Assembly: GCA_947474005.1 (NCBI GenBank)
Contig: CANJHI010000005.1
Location: forward strand, 1 to 64,000
Source: Alphaproteobacteria bacterium
Lineage (GTDB): Bacteria > Pseudomonadota > Alphaproteobacteria > Reyranellales > Reyranellaceae
DNA length: 64,000 bases
Reading direction: 5' to 3'
In this document: piece after piece, positions 21,008 through 30,047 of the stretch
How the letters are laid out: each line of letters starts with the position of its first letter
Numbering within the stretch: the first letter of the stretch is position 1
Position numbers and translations under genes: made by a program
Notes under the pieces: model-generated
Told to the model about the DNA's origin: nothing
Seen by the model: only the letters and a program-made list of their open reading frames with translations
The model's database searches: none

Positions 21008-23209
21008 ATGGAGGCCATGCCCCCAAAGAATCTCGCAGTCGCGACCGTGCCGCTCCTGATGCCGTACATCCAGCGGCGGCCGGAGCTCGAAAGCGACGCC
21101 CGGCCCTTCAAGCTGGTGTCCGACTACACGCCGGCGGGCGACCAGCCCGAGGCGATCAAGCAGCTGATCGCCGGCGTCGAGAGTGGTGAGCGTGACCAGG
21201 TGCTGCTGGGCGTCACCGGCTCGGGCAAGACCTTCACCATGGCCAATGTCATCGCCTCGCAGGGTCGGCCGGCGCTGGTAATGGCGCCGAACAAGACACT
21301 GGCGGCGCAGCTCTACAGCGAAATGAAGGGCTTCTTTCCGGACAACGCGGTCGAGTATTTCGTCTCCTACTACGACTACTACCAGCCCGAAGCCTACGTC
21401 GCGCGGACCGACACCTATATCGAGAAGGATTCGTCGATCAACGAGCAGATCGACCGGATGCGCCATTCCGCCACGCGTGCGCTGATGGAGCGCGACGACG
21501 TGATCATCGTGGCCTCTGTCTCCTGCATCTACGGCATCGGCCCGCTCGAGAACTATCAGAAGATGACCTTCCGCCTGCACAAGGGCCAGAAGATCGACCG
21601 CAACACATTGGTGCGCCGTTTCGTCGAACAGCAATACAAGCGCAATGACAACGCCTTCCAGCGCGGCACCTTCCGCGTACGCGGCGACACGGTCGACCTG
21701 TTCCCGGCCCATTATGAGGACAAGGCGTGGCGCTTCGAGATGTTCGGCGACGAGATCGAATCGATCACCGAGTTCGATCCGCTGACCGGCGACAAGACGA
21801 TCACCCTGTCCGACATCATCGTCTACGCCAACAGCCACTATGTGACACCCAAGCCGACGATGCAGAAGGCAATCGACCAGATAAAGGTCGATCTCAAGCA
21901 GCGGCTCGACGAGTTCAACCGCGCCGGCCGCTTGCTCGAGGCGCAGCGGCTCGAGCAGCGCACGAATTTCGACATCGAGATGATGGAGACGACCGGCGCC
22001 TGCGCCGGCATCGAGAACTACTCGCGCTATCTCACGGGCCGCAAGCCGGGCGAGCCCCCCCCTACCCTGTTCGAGTACTTCCCCGAGCACTCGCTGCTGA
22101 TCTGCGACGAGAGCCACGTCACCGTGCCGCAGATCGGCGGCATGTTCCGCGGCGACTTCAATCGCAAGAGCGTGCTGGCCGAGTTCGGCTTCCGCCTGCC
22201 CTCGGCGATCGACAACCGGCCGCTGAAGTTCGAGGAATGGGAGGCGCTCCGTCCGCAGACGACCTTCGTCAGCGCCACGCCCGGCCCGTGGGAGATGGAA
22301 CGCACGCAAGGCACCTTCATCGAACAGGTGATCCGCCCCACCGGCCTGATCGATCCGACGGTGATCATTCGCCCGGTCGAGAAGCAGGTCGACGACCTGA
22401 TCGCCGAGTGCAAGGACTGCGCGAAGAAGGCGCAGCGCGTCCTGGTGACGGTGCTGACCAAGCGCATGGCCGAGGATCTCGTCGAGTATCTGCACGAGGC
22501 CGGCATACGCTGCCGCTACCTGCATTCGGACATCGACACGCTGGAGCGCATCGAGATCATCCGCGATCTCCGGCTGGGCGCCTTTGACGTACTGGTCGGC
22601 ATCAACCTGCTGCGCGAGGGCCTCGACATCCCGGAATGCGCGCTGGTGGCCATCCTCGACGCCGACAAGGAGGGTTTCCTGCGCTCGCCGACGTCGCTGG
22701 TGCAGACGATCGGCCGCGCCGCGCGCAACATCGACGGTCGGGTCATCCTCTATGCCGACAGGATGACCGACTCGATCAAGTACGCGATCAGCGAGACCGA
22801 CCGCCGCCGCGCCAAGCAGACCGCGTACAACGAGGCCAACGGCATCACGCCGGCGTCGATCAAGAAGAACATCGGCGAGATCCTGCAGTCGACCGCCGAG
22901 CGCGACCACTACACGGTCGACACCGGCGTCTCGGGCGACGTCCATCTGGTCGGGCACAATCTGCGCACCCACATCGCCGACCTGGAAAAGCGCATGCGCG
23001 ACGCCGCGGCCAACCTCGAGTTCGAGGAAGCCGCCCGCATCCGCGACGAGATCCGCCGGCTCGAAGTCAACGAACTGGAACTGCCCGGGCAGGCTGCAGG
23101 CGCCAACGTCGGCGTTCACCTGGGCAAGATGCAGCATTCCCGGGTCTTCCGCGGCGTGCGCACCGGTTCCGGCGCCGGCGGCCGGCCCGGCCGCCGCAGC
23201 GGACGCTGA
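21008..23209 (+). CDS. uvrB: UvrABC system protein B
   Basis: 733 aa; [37 protein letters not shown]-terminal UVR motif. Confidence 0.98.
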   Translation: MEAMPPKNLAVATVPLLMPYIQRRPELESDARPFKLVSDYTPAGDQPEAIKQLIAGVESGERDQVLLGVTGSGKTFTMANVIASQGRPALVMAPNKTLAAQLYSEMKGFFPDNAVEYFVSYYDYYQPEAYVARTDTYIEKDSSINEQIDRMRHSATRALMERDDVIIVASVSCIYGIGPLENYQKMTFRLHKGQKIDRNTLVRRFVEQQYKRNDNAFQRGTFRVRGDTVDLFPAHYEDKAWRFEMFGDEIESITEFDPLTGDKTITLSDIIVYANSHYVTPKPTMQKAIDQIKVDLKQRLDEFNRAGRLLEAQRLEQRTNFDIEMMETTGACAGIENYSRYLTGRKPGEPPPTLFEYFPEHSLLICDESHVTVPQIGGMFRGDFNRKSVLAEFGFRLPSAIDNRPLKFEEWEALRPQTTFVSATPGPWEMERTQGTFIEQVIRPTGLIDPTVIIRPVEKQVDDLIAECKDCAKKAQRVLVTVLTKRMAEDLVEYLHEAGIRCRYLHSDIDTLERIEIIRDLRLGAFDVLVGINLLREGLDIPECALVAILDADKEGFLRSPTSLVQTIGRAARNIDGRVILYADRMTDSIKYAISETDRRRAKQTAYNEANGITPASIKKNIGEILQSTAERDHYTVDTGVSGDVHLVGHNLRTHIADLEKRMRDAAANLEFEEAARIRDEIRRLEVNELELPGQAAGANVGVHLGKMQHSRVFRGVRTGSGAGGRPGRRSGR

Positions 23210-23220
23210 GCGGGAAAAAC

Positions 23221-24072
23221 ATGCGCATCTCGTTGAAGCCGCTGATCGCGGCCCTGTTCGCCTTCGCCGTCGCCACGCCGGGGTGGGCGCAAGGGTCGCC
23301 GCGCGAGGAGGTCATCCGCATCCCTGCCGCCAGCGGCGCAATGTTGGTCACCACCGTCTTGCGGCCAGCGGGCGAGGCCCGGCGGCCGCTGGTGGTCATG
23401 AACCATGGCTCACCGGCAGACAGCGCGCAGCGGCCCAAAATGGAGCGCGCGCGCTATTCAACGATTTCCTCGTGGTTCGTTTCACAAGGTTACGTCGTCG
23501 CCCTGCCGATGCGCCGGGGCTATGGCGAAACCGGCGGCGCCTGGGCCGAGAACTACGGCAAATGTGACAGTCCCGACTATTACGGCGCCGGCCTGCAGGG
23601 CGCAGCCGACATCAGGGCGACGATCGACTTCATGCGCGGCCAGCCGTTCGTTGCCCCCGACCGTACCATCGTCGTCGGCCAGTCGGCCGGCGGCTGGGCA
23701 ACGGTGGCGCTCTCCAGCCTGAACCCGCCGGGCGTGTCGGGCATGGTGAACTTCGCGGGCGGTCGCGGCGGCCACATGAAACTGCCAGGCGGCGGGCTCG
23801 GCAACTGTGCGCCCGACGCGCTCGTCCAGGCCGCGGCCAAGTACGGGGCCACGGCGCGCACGCCGATGCTTTGGATCTATACCGAGAACGACAGCTTCTT
23901 CGCGCCGGCCCTCGTTAAGCGGATGGTTGCCGCCTACGATGCGGCTGGCGGCCGAGCAACCTTCCGGCCGGTCGGCGCGTTCGGCCGCGACGGTCACCAA
24001 CTGGCGGGCAGCGAGAGCGGCGCGCCGATCTGGCAGCCGCTGGTCCAGAACTTTCTCGCGAACCTGAAGTAG
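23221..24072 (+). CDS. Secreted alpha/beta hydrolase (dienelactone hydrolase-like)
   Basis: Signal peptide MRISLKPLIAALFAFAVATPGWAQ; GQSAGG nucleophile elbow. Confidence 0.8.
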   Translation: MRISLKPLIAALFAFAVATPGWAQGSPREEVIRIPAASGAMLVTTVLRPAGEARRPLVVMNHGSPADSAQRPKMERARYSTISSWFVSQGYVVALPMRRGYGETGGAWAENYGKCDSPDYYGAGLQGAADIRATIDFMRGQPFVAPDRTIVVGQSAGGWATVALSSLNPPGVSGMVNFAGGRGGHMKLPGGGLGNCAPDALVQAAAKYGATARTPMLWIYTENDSFFAPALVKRMVAAYDAAGGRATFRPVGAFGRDGHQLAGSESGAPIWQPLVQNFLANLK

Positions 24073-24145
24073 GCGTGGACCCTTCCGTGCCTCGCCTGAA
24101 CGGGGTTTGTTTGTTCGGGATCGGTGTTCGGCTACGATCCTCAAG

Positions 24146-24643
24146 TCATTGACCCAGAACTAAAATCGCCGCGGCGCCTGGCACAGAATTCAGGCCTGTC
24201 GCTCTCGAAATGCGTGTGCCGCAACGAAGCGCCCGCGTGCTATGGCCCCAGGCCTTCTTGCTTGTGGACGCCTTTTTCTTCGCTTTGGCCTGATTGTAAT
24301 CGATCGCGGCACGGACGAGATTTTTCAGAGCCGGCCCATCGATCTTGTCGCCCTCGAAAACGTCGATCGCCCGCCACACCTTGCCGCCGAAGCCGGCGTT
24401 GAAGAGCTTGTCGGGATCCGGGAGGCTGGCGCCATGGGCGAAGGTCAGCTTCACCTTGTCCTTGTGGGCGTTGCCGACCGCGATGATGCCGCCACGCGAC
24501 CACACCGGGCTTCCCATCCACTTCCATTCCTCGATGATCTCCCGGTCGGCCGCCACGATGGCCTTGCGGAGGCCGGCGAGCGTCTTGCCCCGCCAGTCCG
24601 TGAGTTTTGCGATCAGCCGGTCGATGTTTTCCGATGGAGTCAT
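24146..24643 (-). CDS. DUF1801-family protein
   Basis: IDRLIAKLTDWRGKTLAGLRKAIVAADREIIEEWKWMGSPVWSRGGIIAVGNAHKDKVKLTFAHGA; start trimmed to ATG at 24643. Confidence 0.8.
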   Translation of the reverse strand: MTPSENIDRLIAKLTDWRGKTLAGLRKAIVAADREIIEEWKWMGSPVWSRGGIIAVGNAHKDKVKLTFAHGASLPDPDKLFNAGFGGKVWRAIDVFEGDKIDGPALKNLVRAAIDYNQAKAKKKASTSKKAWGHSTRALRCGTRISRATGLNSVPGAAAILVLGQ

Positions 24644-24657
24644 TGGATGCCTCGCCT

Positions 24658-25068
24658 TCACTCTGCCCGCGCCAGGACCTGCTCCAGGGTCGCAAAGAAC
24701 TTCGGCCACCCGTACTTCGCACCCTGGTAGGCCTGCTGCTGATCCGGCCGGAAGCCCGTCTGCTCCATGCGCAGGTGGGTCCCCGTGCTCGAAGGGGTGA
24801 GAGTCCAAACGACGACACTCTCGAGACCATGGGCCTCCCACGTGTAGGACAGCGTCTTGTTCGGCTCGACGGCCCGGACCTGGCAGTCGACAGCGCCCCA
24901 GTCTGCGCGAAAATTGAAGCTGTGCCCGACGACAGGCTTGAAGTCGCTCTTCATGAGCCACTCCTCGATCAGGTGTGGTTGGGTGAGCGCGCGCCAGATC
25001 TTTTCCGGCGGATGAGGTATCTCCCGTTCGACAACGACGGAGAGCGTTTCGGTCGCGGCGTCACTCAT
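24658..25068 (-). CDS. SRPBCC (AHSA1/START-like) family protein
   Basis: MSDAATETLSVVVEREIPHPPEKIWRALTQPHLIEEWLMKSDFKP; overlaps arsR by 4 nt. Confidence 0.88.
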   Translation of the reverse strand: MSDAATETLSVVVEREIPHPPEKIWRALTQPHLIEEWLMKSDFKPVVGHSFNFRADWGAVDCQVRAVEPNKTLSYTWEAHGLESVVVWTLTPSSTGTHLRMEQTGFRPDQQQAYQGAKYGWPKFFATLEQVLARAE

Positions 25069-25388
25069 TGGTCCATCCTTTTGAGCAGATCTTCGAGGTG
25101 GTCGAATCGGCTTTGCCAGAACCCGGCCATTTGGCTTGTCCAGTCCATCAGCGGGGCCAGGGCGCCGACTTGCGCGCTGTAGTGCGTCTGGCGGCCTGCG
25201 TGGCGGTCGCGCACCAGCCCGGCCTGCTTCAGGATGCCGAGATGCTTGGAAACGGCCGGTTGCGAGATCCCGGCCCGAGCCGTCAGAGCCCCGACCGTCG
25301 TCTCTCCTTCGCGGCACAGTCGTTCGAAAAGAGCCCGCCGGGTTGGGTCGGCGAGGGTTCGGAAGAGCACGTCATGAGCGCTTGGCAT
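25065..25388 (-). CDS. ArsR-family winged-helix transcriptional regulator
   Basis: 107 aa; LADPTRRALFERLCREGETTVGALTARAGISQPAVSKHLGILKQAGLV. Confidence 0.92.
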   Translation of the reverse strand: MPSAHDVLFRTLADPTRRALFERLCREGETTVGALTARAGISQPAVSKHLGILKQAGLVRDRHAGRQTHYSAQVGALAPLMDWTSQMAGFWQSRFDHLEDLLKRMDQ

Positions 25389-25407
25389 TGGAGATCAATA
25401 ACCCATT

Positions 25408-25470
25408 GGATATATATAATCCTATAACCGCCGAGCTATGTATGAGTCAACCCGTAAGGCACTGACTCAT
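25408..25470 (-). promoter_or_regulatory. Putative promoter/operator of the arsR operon
   Basis: Minus strand TTGACT (25445-25450), 18-bp spacer, TATAGG (25421-25426); GGAT-N7-ATCC inverted repeat (25408-25422) and ATGAGTCA...TGACTCAT (25442-25470). Confidence 0.45.
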
Positions 25471-25752
25471 CCCATGATCCCTATCTCTATAGCTTTGTCC
25501 GCCTTGTGCGCTTCAGCGCGAGTGGCGGCGCTCCCGGATCGGCATCCTTGAATACCATGCCCGTTGGTTATGCATTATGCGAATCTCAGCTCTCGCACAC
25601 CGAAGAGCCGGTGGCACAGTCCAAGCGCCATCCTACAGGAAACATAGCCTATTTCCTGCTTAATCTGCAATCTTACTTCTGCATGCCTGCCCCAACCTGA
25701 AGCGATCTCTCGCACTCGATCGGCACGCGCTGGGCATCCCTGACGGCGACCC

Positions 25753-26529
25753 TCATCCCTCCGGGCTGATCGCGCTCTCATGCCAGCGGCGCAGCAGCAG
25801 GTATGACAGCAGCGACAGCAGCAGGTAGATCGCGATGCCGGCGGCCGAGATCAGCACCAGGGCGGCGAACATGCGCGGGATCCTGAGCTGGTAGCCTGCT
25901 TCGAGAATGCGATACGCAAGCCCCGATGCGCTGCCGCCGGTACCGGCCACGAACTCGGCCACCACAGCGCCGATCAGCGCCAGCCCGCCGGAGATGCGCA
26001 AGCCTCCCAGGAAGTACGGCAGCGCCGCCGGCAGCCGCAGATGGATCAGGGTCTTCCATCGGCCCGCGCTGTAGAGCTCAAAGAGCGCCAGCAGATTATG
26101 GTCGACCGAGCGCAGGCCGAGGATGGTGTTGGACAGGATGGGAAAGAACGCCACCAGCCAGGCGCAGATCAGCAGCGACAGATCGACGTTGTTGGCCCAG
26201 GCGATGATCAGCGGCGCGATGGCCACGATCGGCGTCACCTGCAGGATGATGGCGTAGGGAAAGAGCGACAGCTCGACCCAGCGCGACAGCGAGAACAGGA
26301 TCGCCAGCAGGCCGCCCACGATGACCGCGGCGGCGAGCGCCTCCAGCGTTATTTCGAGGGTGACGACGAGCGCCGGCGCGAGCATGCCCCAGTCGTCGAT
26401 CAATGTCCGTGCGACCAGGATCGGCCCCGGCAGGACATAAGGCGGGATTTTCGCCACCCGCACGACGGCCTCCCACAGCACGAGCATCACGATGCCCATG
26501 ACGACGGGTGCAGCGATGCGGGCGCTCAT
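25753..26529 (-). CDS. ABC transporter permease (NitT/TauT type)
   Basis: 258 aa; BPD_transp_1-like polytopic protein, LPAALPYFLGGLRISGGLALIGAVVAEF. Confidence 0.9.
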   Translation of the reverse strand: MSARIAAPVVMGIVMLVLWEAVVRVAKIPPYVLPGPILVARTLIDDWGMLAPALVVTLEITLEALAAAVIVGGLLAILFSLSRWVELSLFPYAIILQVTPIVAIAPLIIAWANNVDLSLLICAWLVAFFPILSNTILGLRSVDHNLLALFELYSAGRWKTLIHLRLPAALPYFLGGLRISGGLALIGAVVAEFVAGTGGSASGLAYRILEAGYQLRIPRMFAALVLISAAGIAIYLLLSLLSYLLLRRWHESAISPEG

Positions 26530-26596
26530 GGAGCGCCCTCCCCCGTTAGGGGGAGAGGTTGGGTGAGGGGGCCGCGCGAAGGTGCTCGCAGGCTAC

Positions 26597-27337
26597 TCAT
26601 GCCGCCATCGCCTCGGCGAGATGGCCCGAGACCAATCGGCAATGGGCGGCGTAGTCGGGCGAAGTGCGGAAGGCTTCGGTGCGCGGGTATGGGGCTGCGA
26701 CCGCGAGGTCGGAAACGATGCGGCCCGGCCGCGCCGCCATCACGGCGATGCGCTGCGACAGGAACACCGATTCGAACACCGAGTGCGTCACGAACACGAC
26801 CGTGAAGCGGCTCCGCTCCCACAACGCCAGCAGGTCGGCGTTCAGCCTGTGGCGCGTGATCTCGTCGAGGGCGGCGAAGGGCTCGTCCATCAGCAGCAGT
26901 CGCGGCGCCGTCACCAGGGCGCGCGCAATCGACACGCGCATTTTCATGCCGCCCGAGAGTTCGCGCGGCCAGGTCCTCTCGAAACCCGCGAGCCCGACAT
27001 GGCCCAGCGCCTCGGCCGACCGCGCGTCGCGCTCGCTCCGTCCCACGCCGCCGAGCTTGAGCGGCAGGGCGACATTGGCAAGTGCCGTCGCCCACGGCAT
27101 CAGCGTCGGCTCCTGGAAAACGAAGCCGATGTCGGGCTTGCCGGCGGGCCAGTCGATGGCGCCTGCGCTGGGCGGCGCGAGCCCGGCGATGAGGCGCAGC
27201 AAAGTGGACTTCCCGCAGCCGGACGGTCCCAGCACGCTCAGGAATTCGCCGGCCTCGATGTCGAGCGAGATGCCGTCCAGAGCCTGGACGCCGTTGGCGA
27301 AAGTCTTGGAGACGCCGCGGACCGAGACCAGCGGCAT
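26597..27337 (-). CDS. ABC transporter ATP-binding protein (NitT/TauT type)
   Basis: Walker A GPSGCGKSTLL, signature LSGGMKMRVSIARAL, Walker B LLLMDEPFAALDE; start could be TTG 27364. Confidence 0.93.
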   Translation of the reverse strand: MPLVSVRGVSKTFANGVQALDGISLDIEAGEFLSVLGPSGCGKSTLLRLIAGLAPPSAGAIDWPAGKPDIGFVFQEPTLMPWATALANVALPLKLGGVGRSERDARSAEALGHVGLAGFERTWPRELSGGMKMRVSIARALVTAPRLLLMDEPFAALDEITRHRLNADLLALWERSRFTVVFVTHSVFESVFLSQRIAVMAARPGRIVSDLAVAAPYPRTEAFRTSPDYAAHCRLVSGHLAEAMAA

Positions 27338-27350
27338 CGAGCCAGCCGCA

Positions 27351-28220
27351 TCAGGCCGGAGCAAGGGTCAGGTCGAGCCTGGCGGTCCACACCGGCATCG
27401 GCAGAGTCTCGCGCGCCGCAAGATGGGCCGGCAGGTCGGACCGCTCCTTGGTCCGGACGAATGGCAGGACGAGACCGCCGCGCACGCCGAACACGGCGTC
27501 GCCGTCGAGATGCGCGTCGTCCTCGGGGAAGAACTCGGTGATCAGCGGCGGATGATTCGGCGCCTGGATGATCATGTGCAGATGCGCCGGCCGCCAGGCG
27601 TCGCGGCCCAGTACGCGCAGCATGTCGCCTGCGGGACCATCATCGGGCACCTTGTAGGAGACCGGGCGCACCGTCGTGAAGGCGAAGGTGCCGTCGTCGG
27701 CAACCTTGAGCCGGCCGTGATAGTTGGTCGGCGACTGGTCCTTGTCCTGCTGGGCATAGAGGCCGTTGCCGGCGTTTTGCCACAGCGCCAGAACCGTGCC
27801 CTTGGCCGGCGCGCCTTTCTCATCGCGTATCCGGCCGCTCACCACCAGCGGCTCACCCGTCTGCCCGCGCCACATGTCGCCGCCATTGGCCAGCTCCGGG
27901 GCGCCCTCGATGTGGAACGGCCCCAGCACCGACGACTGAGTGCCGGACGGCGCGGCATTGATCATGTCGATCAGGGACGACACGCCGAGCAGATCGGAGA
28001 ACAGGATGTACTCGTTGCGCTTGTCGTCGGTGAACTTGGTGGCGCGGGTGAGCGCGTCGATCGCCGCTCCCCACTCCGCCTGGGTCACCTTGTTCTCGCG
28101 CACGAAGCTATGGAGATGACCCGCCAGGCCGACCAGCAAGGTGCGCGCCCGTTCCGACGGCGCGTTGCGGCAATAGTCGGCGAAGGCCTGGGTGATGGTG
28201 GTCGGCGTCAGATTGCGCAT
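27351..28220 (-). CDS. Intradiol ring-cleavage dioxygenase (catechol/hydroxyquinol 1,2-dioxygenase-like)
   Basis: 289 aa; SSVLGPFHIEGAPELANGGDM, RPAHLHMIIQAPNHPPLITEFF. Confidence 0.9.
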   Translation of the reverse strand: MRNLTPTTITQAFADYCRNAPSERARTLLVGLAGHLHSFVRENKVTQAEWGAAIDALTRATKFTDDKRNEYILFSDLLGVSSLIDMINAAPSGTQSSVLGPFHIEGAPELANGGDMWRGQTGEPLVVSGRIRDEKGAPAKGTVLALWQNAGNGLYAQQDKDQSPTNYHGRLKVADDGTFAFTTVRPVSYKVPDDGPAGDMLRVLGRDAWRPAHLHMIIQAPNHPPLITEFFPEDDAHLDGDAVFGVRGGLVLPFVRTKERSDLPAHLAARETLPMPVWTARLDLTLAPA

Positions 28221-28238
28221 GGGGTATCTCCCGCCCGG

Positions 28239-28847
28239 CTAGCGACTCGTTCTCAGGAGTTGATCGTAGTCGGCCCGCAACAGGGCGAACAGCAGGTGAT
28301 CGGCCCATTGCCCGTTGATGCGCAGATACTGGCGCGCCAGCCCCTCTTCGTGGAAGCCGACCTTGGCCAATACCCCCTTCGACGGTTCGTTGTGCGGCAG
28401 GCAGGCCGCCTCGAGGCGGTGCAGCCGGAGTTCGTCGAACACGAACGGCAGGGAGGCGCGGAGCGCGTCGGTCATCAGGCCCTGGCCGGCGTAGGGCTGG
28501 CCCATCCAGTAGCCGACCGCGGCAGCCTGGGCGACGCCGCGCCGCACGTTGCTGAGATTGATGCCTCCCACGAGCCGGCGGGTGTCATTGGTGAAGACGA
28601 ACAGCCCGAAGGCCTCGCCCGCCCGCCATTCGCGCACCTGCTGGCGCAGCCGTCGGCGGAAATGGTCGCGGCCGAGCGAATCCTCCGGCCAGGTGGGTTC
28701 CCAAGGTGTGAGAAAAGCCCGGCTGCGGGCCCGCAATTCGGCCCATTCCGCCCAGTCGTCCATGCTCGGCGCGCGCAGAAAGACCCGCCGGCCGGCGATC
28801 CGGGTCATCCCCGACAAGGATAAAGGGACATCGGCGAAACGGAACAT
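28239..28847 (-). CDS. GNAT N-acetyltransferase (RimJ/RimL-like)
   Basis: 202 aa; VGYWMGQPYAGQGLMTDALRASLPFVFDELRLHRLEAACLPHNEPSKGVLAKVGF. Confidence 0.9.
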   Translation of the reverse strand: MFRFADVPLSLSGMTRIAGRRVFLRAPSMDDWAEWAELRARSRAFLTPWEPTWPEDSLGRDHFRRRLRQQVREWRAGEAFGLFVFTNDTRRLVGGINLSNVRRGVAQAAAVGYWMGQPYAGQGLMTDALRASLPFVFDELRLHRLEAACLPHNEPSKGVLAKVGFHEEGLARQYLRINGQWADHLLFALLRADYDQLLRTSR

Positions 28848-29013
28848 CTTGGCGCCATAGTAGCGTAGGTTTAGAATTGTTACATGTTTTCCGAGGCTTG
28901 ACGTAGGAAATTGAGACCGTCGGTCGCGGCTTCCGCGTCAATTGTCCCATCTGGCGGCGGCAAATCGGCGTATTAAATAGAAGGCTTGATTTCACGAGGT
29001 CAGGATCTCGACC

Positions 29014-29874
29014 ATGGCAAATGAGTCTCCCCGGGGCGTTGGACAAAAGGGTCGGTTCTACCTGACCAAGAACATCTGGCTGCCGCAGGAGCCGCTCGAG
29101 AACTTCAATCTCAGGCTCTCGGACATGATCGTGCGCCGCATGCCCAAGCTGCCGCTGAGCGGCGAGGACGCCATGCGTGCGTTCCCGATCCTGGGCGAAC
29201 TCAAGAAGAGCCACGACAAGATCAAGGCCGATCTCAGCTACCTGCTGAGCCACCACGAGGAAATCCCGGCCCTGCACGAGGTCCATCCTCGCGACCTCTA
29301 CGTCCCCGGCCGCGCCTGGCGGACCTTCCTGCTCAAGCTCTGGGGCCACGACGTCAAGGAAAACGCCGCCGCGGTGCCCGATACGCTCGAGGCGATCAAC
29401 CGGATCCCCGGCGTCCACACGGCGCTCTTCAGCATCCTGCACGGTTTCGCCGAAATCGAGCCCCACCGCGGGTCGGCCGCCGGCGTCGTCCGCTTCCACT
29501 ATCCGTTGATCGTGCCAACCGAGCCCGAGAAGTGCTGGATCGAGATCGGCGGCCACCACTTCTTCTGGAAGGAAGGCGAACCGCTGGTGTTCGACGACAC
29601 TCGCGAGCACTGGGTGAAGAACCAGACCGACCAGACCCGCGTCGTGCTGATCATCGACTTCAATGCCAACATGCCATTCCCGGTGAACCTCTACACCGGC
29701 CTGCGCTACAACCTCGTCCGCCGCAGCGCCGAAGTGAAGAAGGTCATCGAGCGCGCTTCGATCGGCGTGCCGCCGCGTAACCAAGCAGCAGCACAAACAG
29801 GCGGCGGCCTGATCAGCGGCGCCCGCAGCACAACGGCCGTCCCCGCCGGCGCCCGCAGCGACGAGCGGCATTAG
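29014..29874 (+). CDS. Aspartyl/asparaginyl beta-hydroxylase domain protein
   Basis: 286 aa; EPHRGSAAGVVRFHYPLIVP...FDDTREHWVKNQTDQTRVVLIIDF. Confidence 0.88.
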   Translation: MANESPRGVGQKGRFYLTKNIWLPQEPLENFNLRLSDMIVRRMPKLPLSGEDAMRAFPILGELKKSHDKIKADLSYLLSHHEEIPALHEVHPRDLYVPGRAWRTFLLKLWGHDVKENAAAVPDTLEAINRIPGVHTALFSILHGFAEIEPHRGSAAGVVRFHYPLIVPTEPEKCWIEIGGHHFFWKEGEPLVFDDTREHWVKNQTDQTRVVLIIDFNANMPFPVNLYTGLRYNLVRRSAEVKKVIERASIGVPPRNQAAAQTGGGLISGARSTTAVPAGARSDERH

Positions 29875-29919
29875 TCTTTCCGACAAGCATCGAATCTTCC
29901 AAGCTGGCCGACAATATGA

Positions 29920-30022
29920 CCTCATGCTGAGGAGGCCACGGAGTGGCCGTCTCGAAGCATGGGCTACAGCGCGACTGATCCCTACCCTTCGAGACGGCGC
30001 TGCGCGCCTCCTCAGGGTGAGG
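29920..30022. repeat. Palindromic repeat element with a hairpin in each arm
   Basis: CCTCATGCTGAGGAGG-[CCACGGAGTGG]-CCGTCTCGAAG ... CTTCGAGACGG-[CGCTGCGCG]-CCTCCTCAGGGTGAGG; arms complementary at 14/16 outer positions. Confidence 0.7.
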
Positions 30023-30047
30023 TGTGCTTGTGTCAGCCGGAAAGACG

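Noticed and set aside
22055-22062. Run of eight C in uvrB as a phase-variation tract
   Set aside because: Encodes Pro-Pro in an intact conserved UvrB frame; a single short homopolymer in GC-rich DNA is weak evidence.
20228-23137. 969-aa minus-strand ORF running across uvrB
   Set aside because: Its upstream two thirds are antisense to the unambiguous uvrB; the low stop frequency is a GC/codon-bias effect. Only the TSUP permease part (20228-20958) is credible.
25506-25781. Small ORFs (64 aa plus, 68 aa minus) in the arsR-ABC spacer
   Set aside because: No recognisable domain, mutually overlapping, no convincing start context; treated as non-coding.
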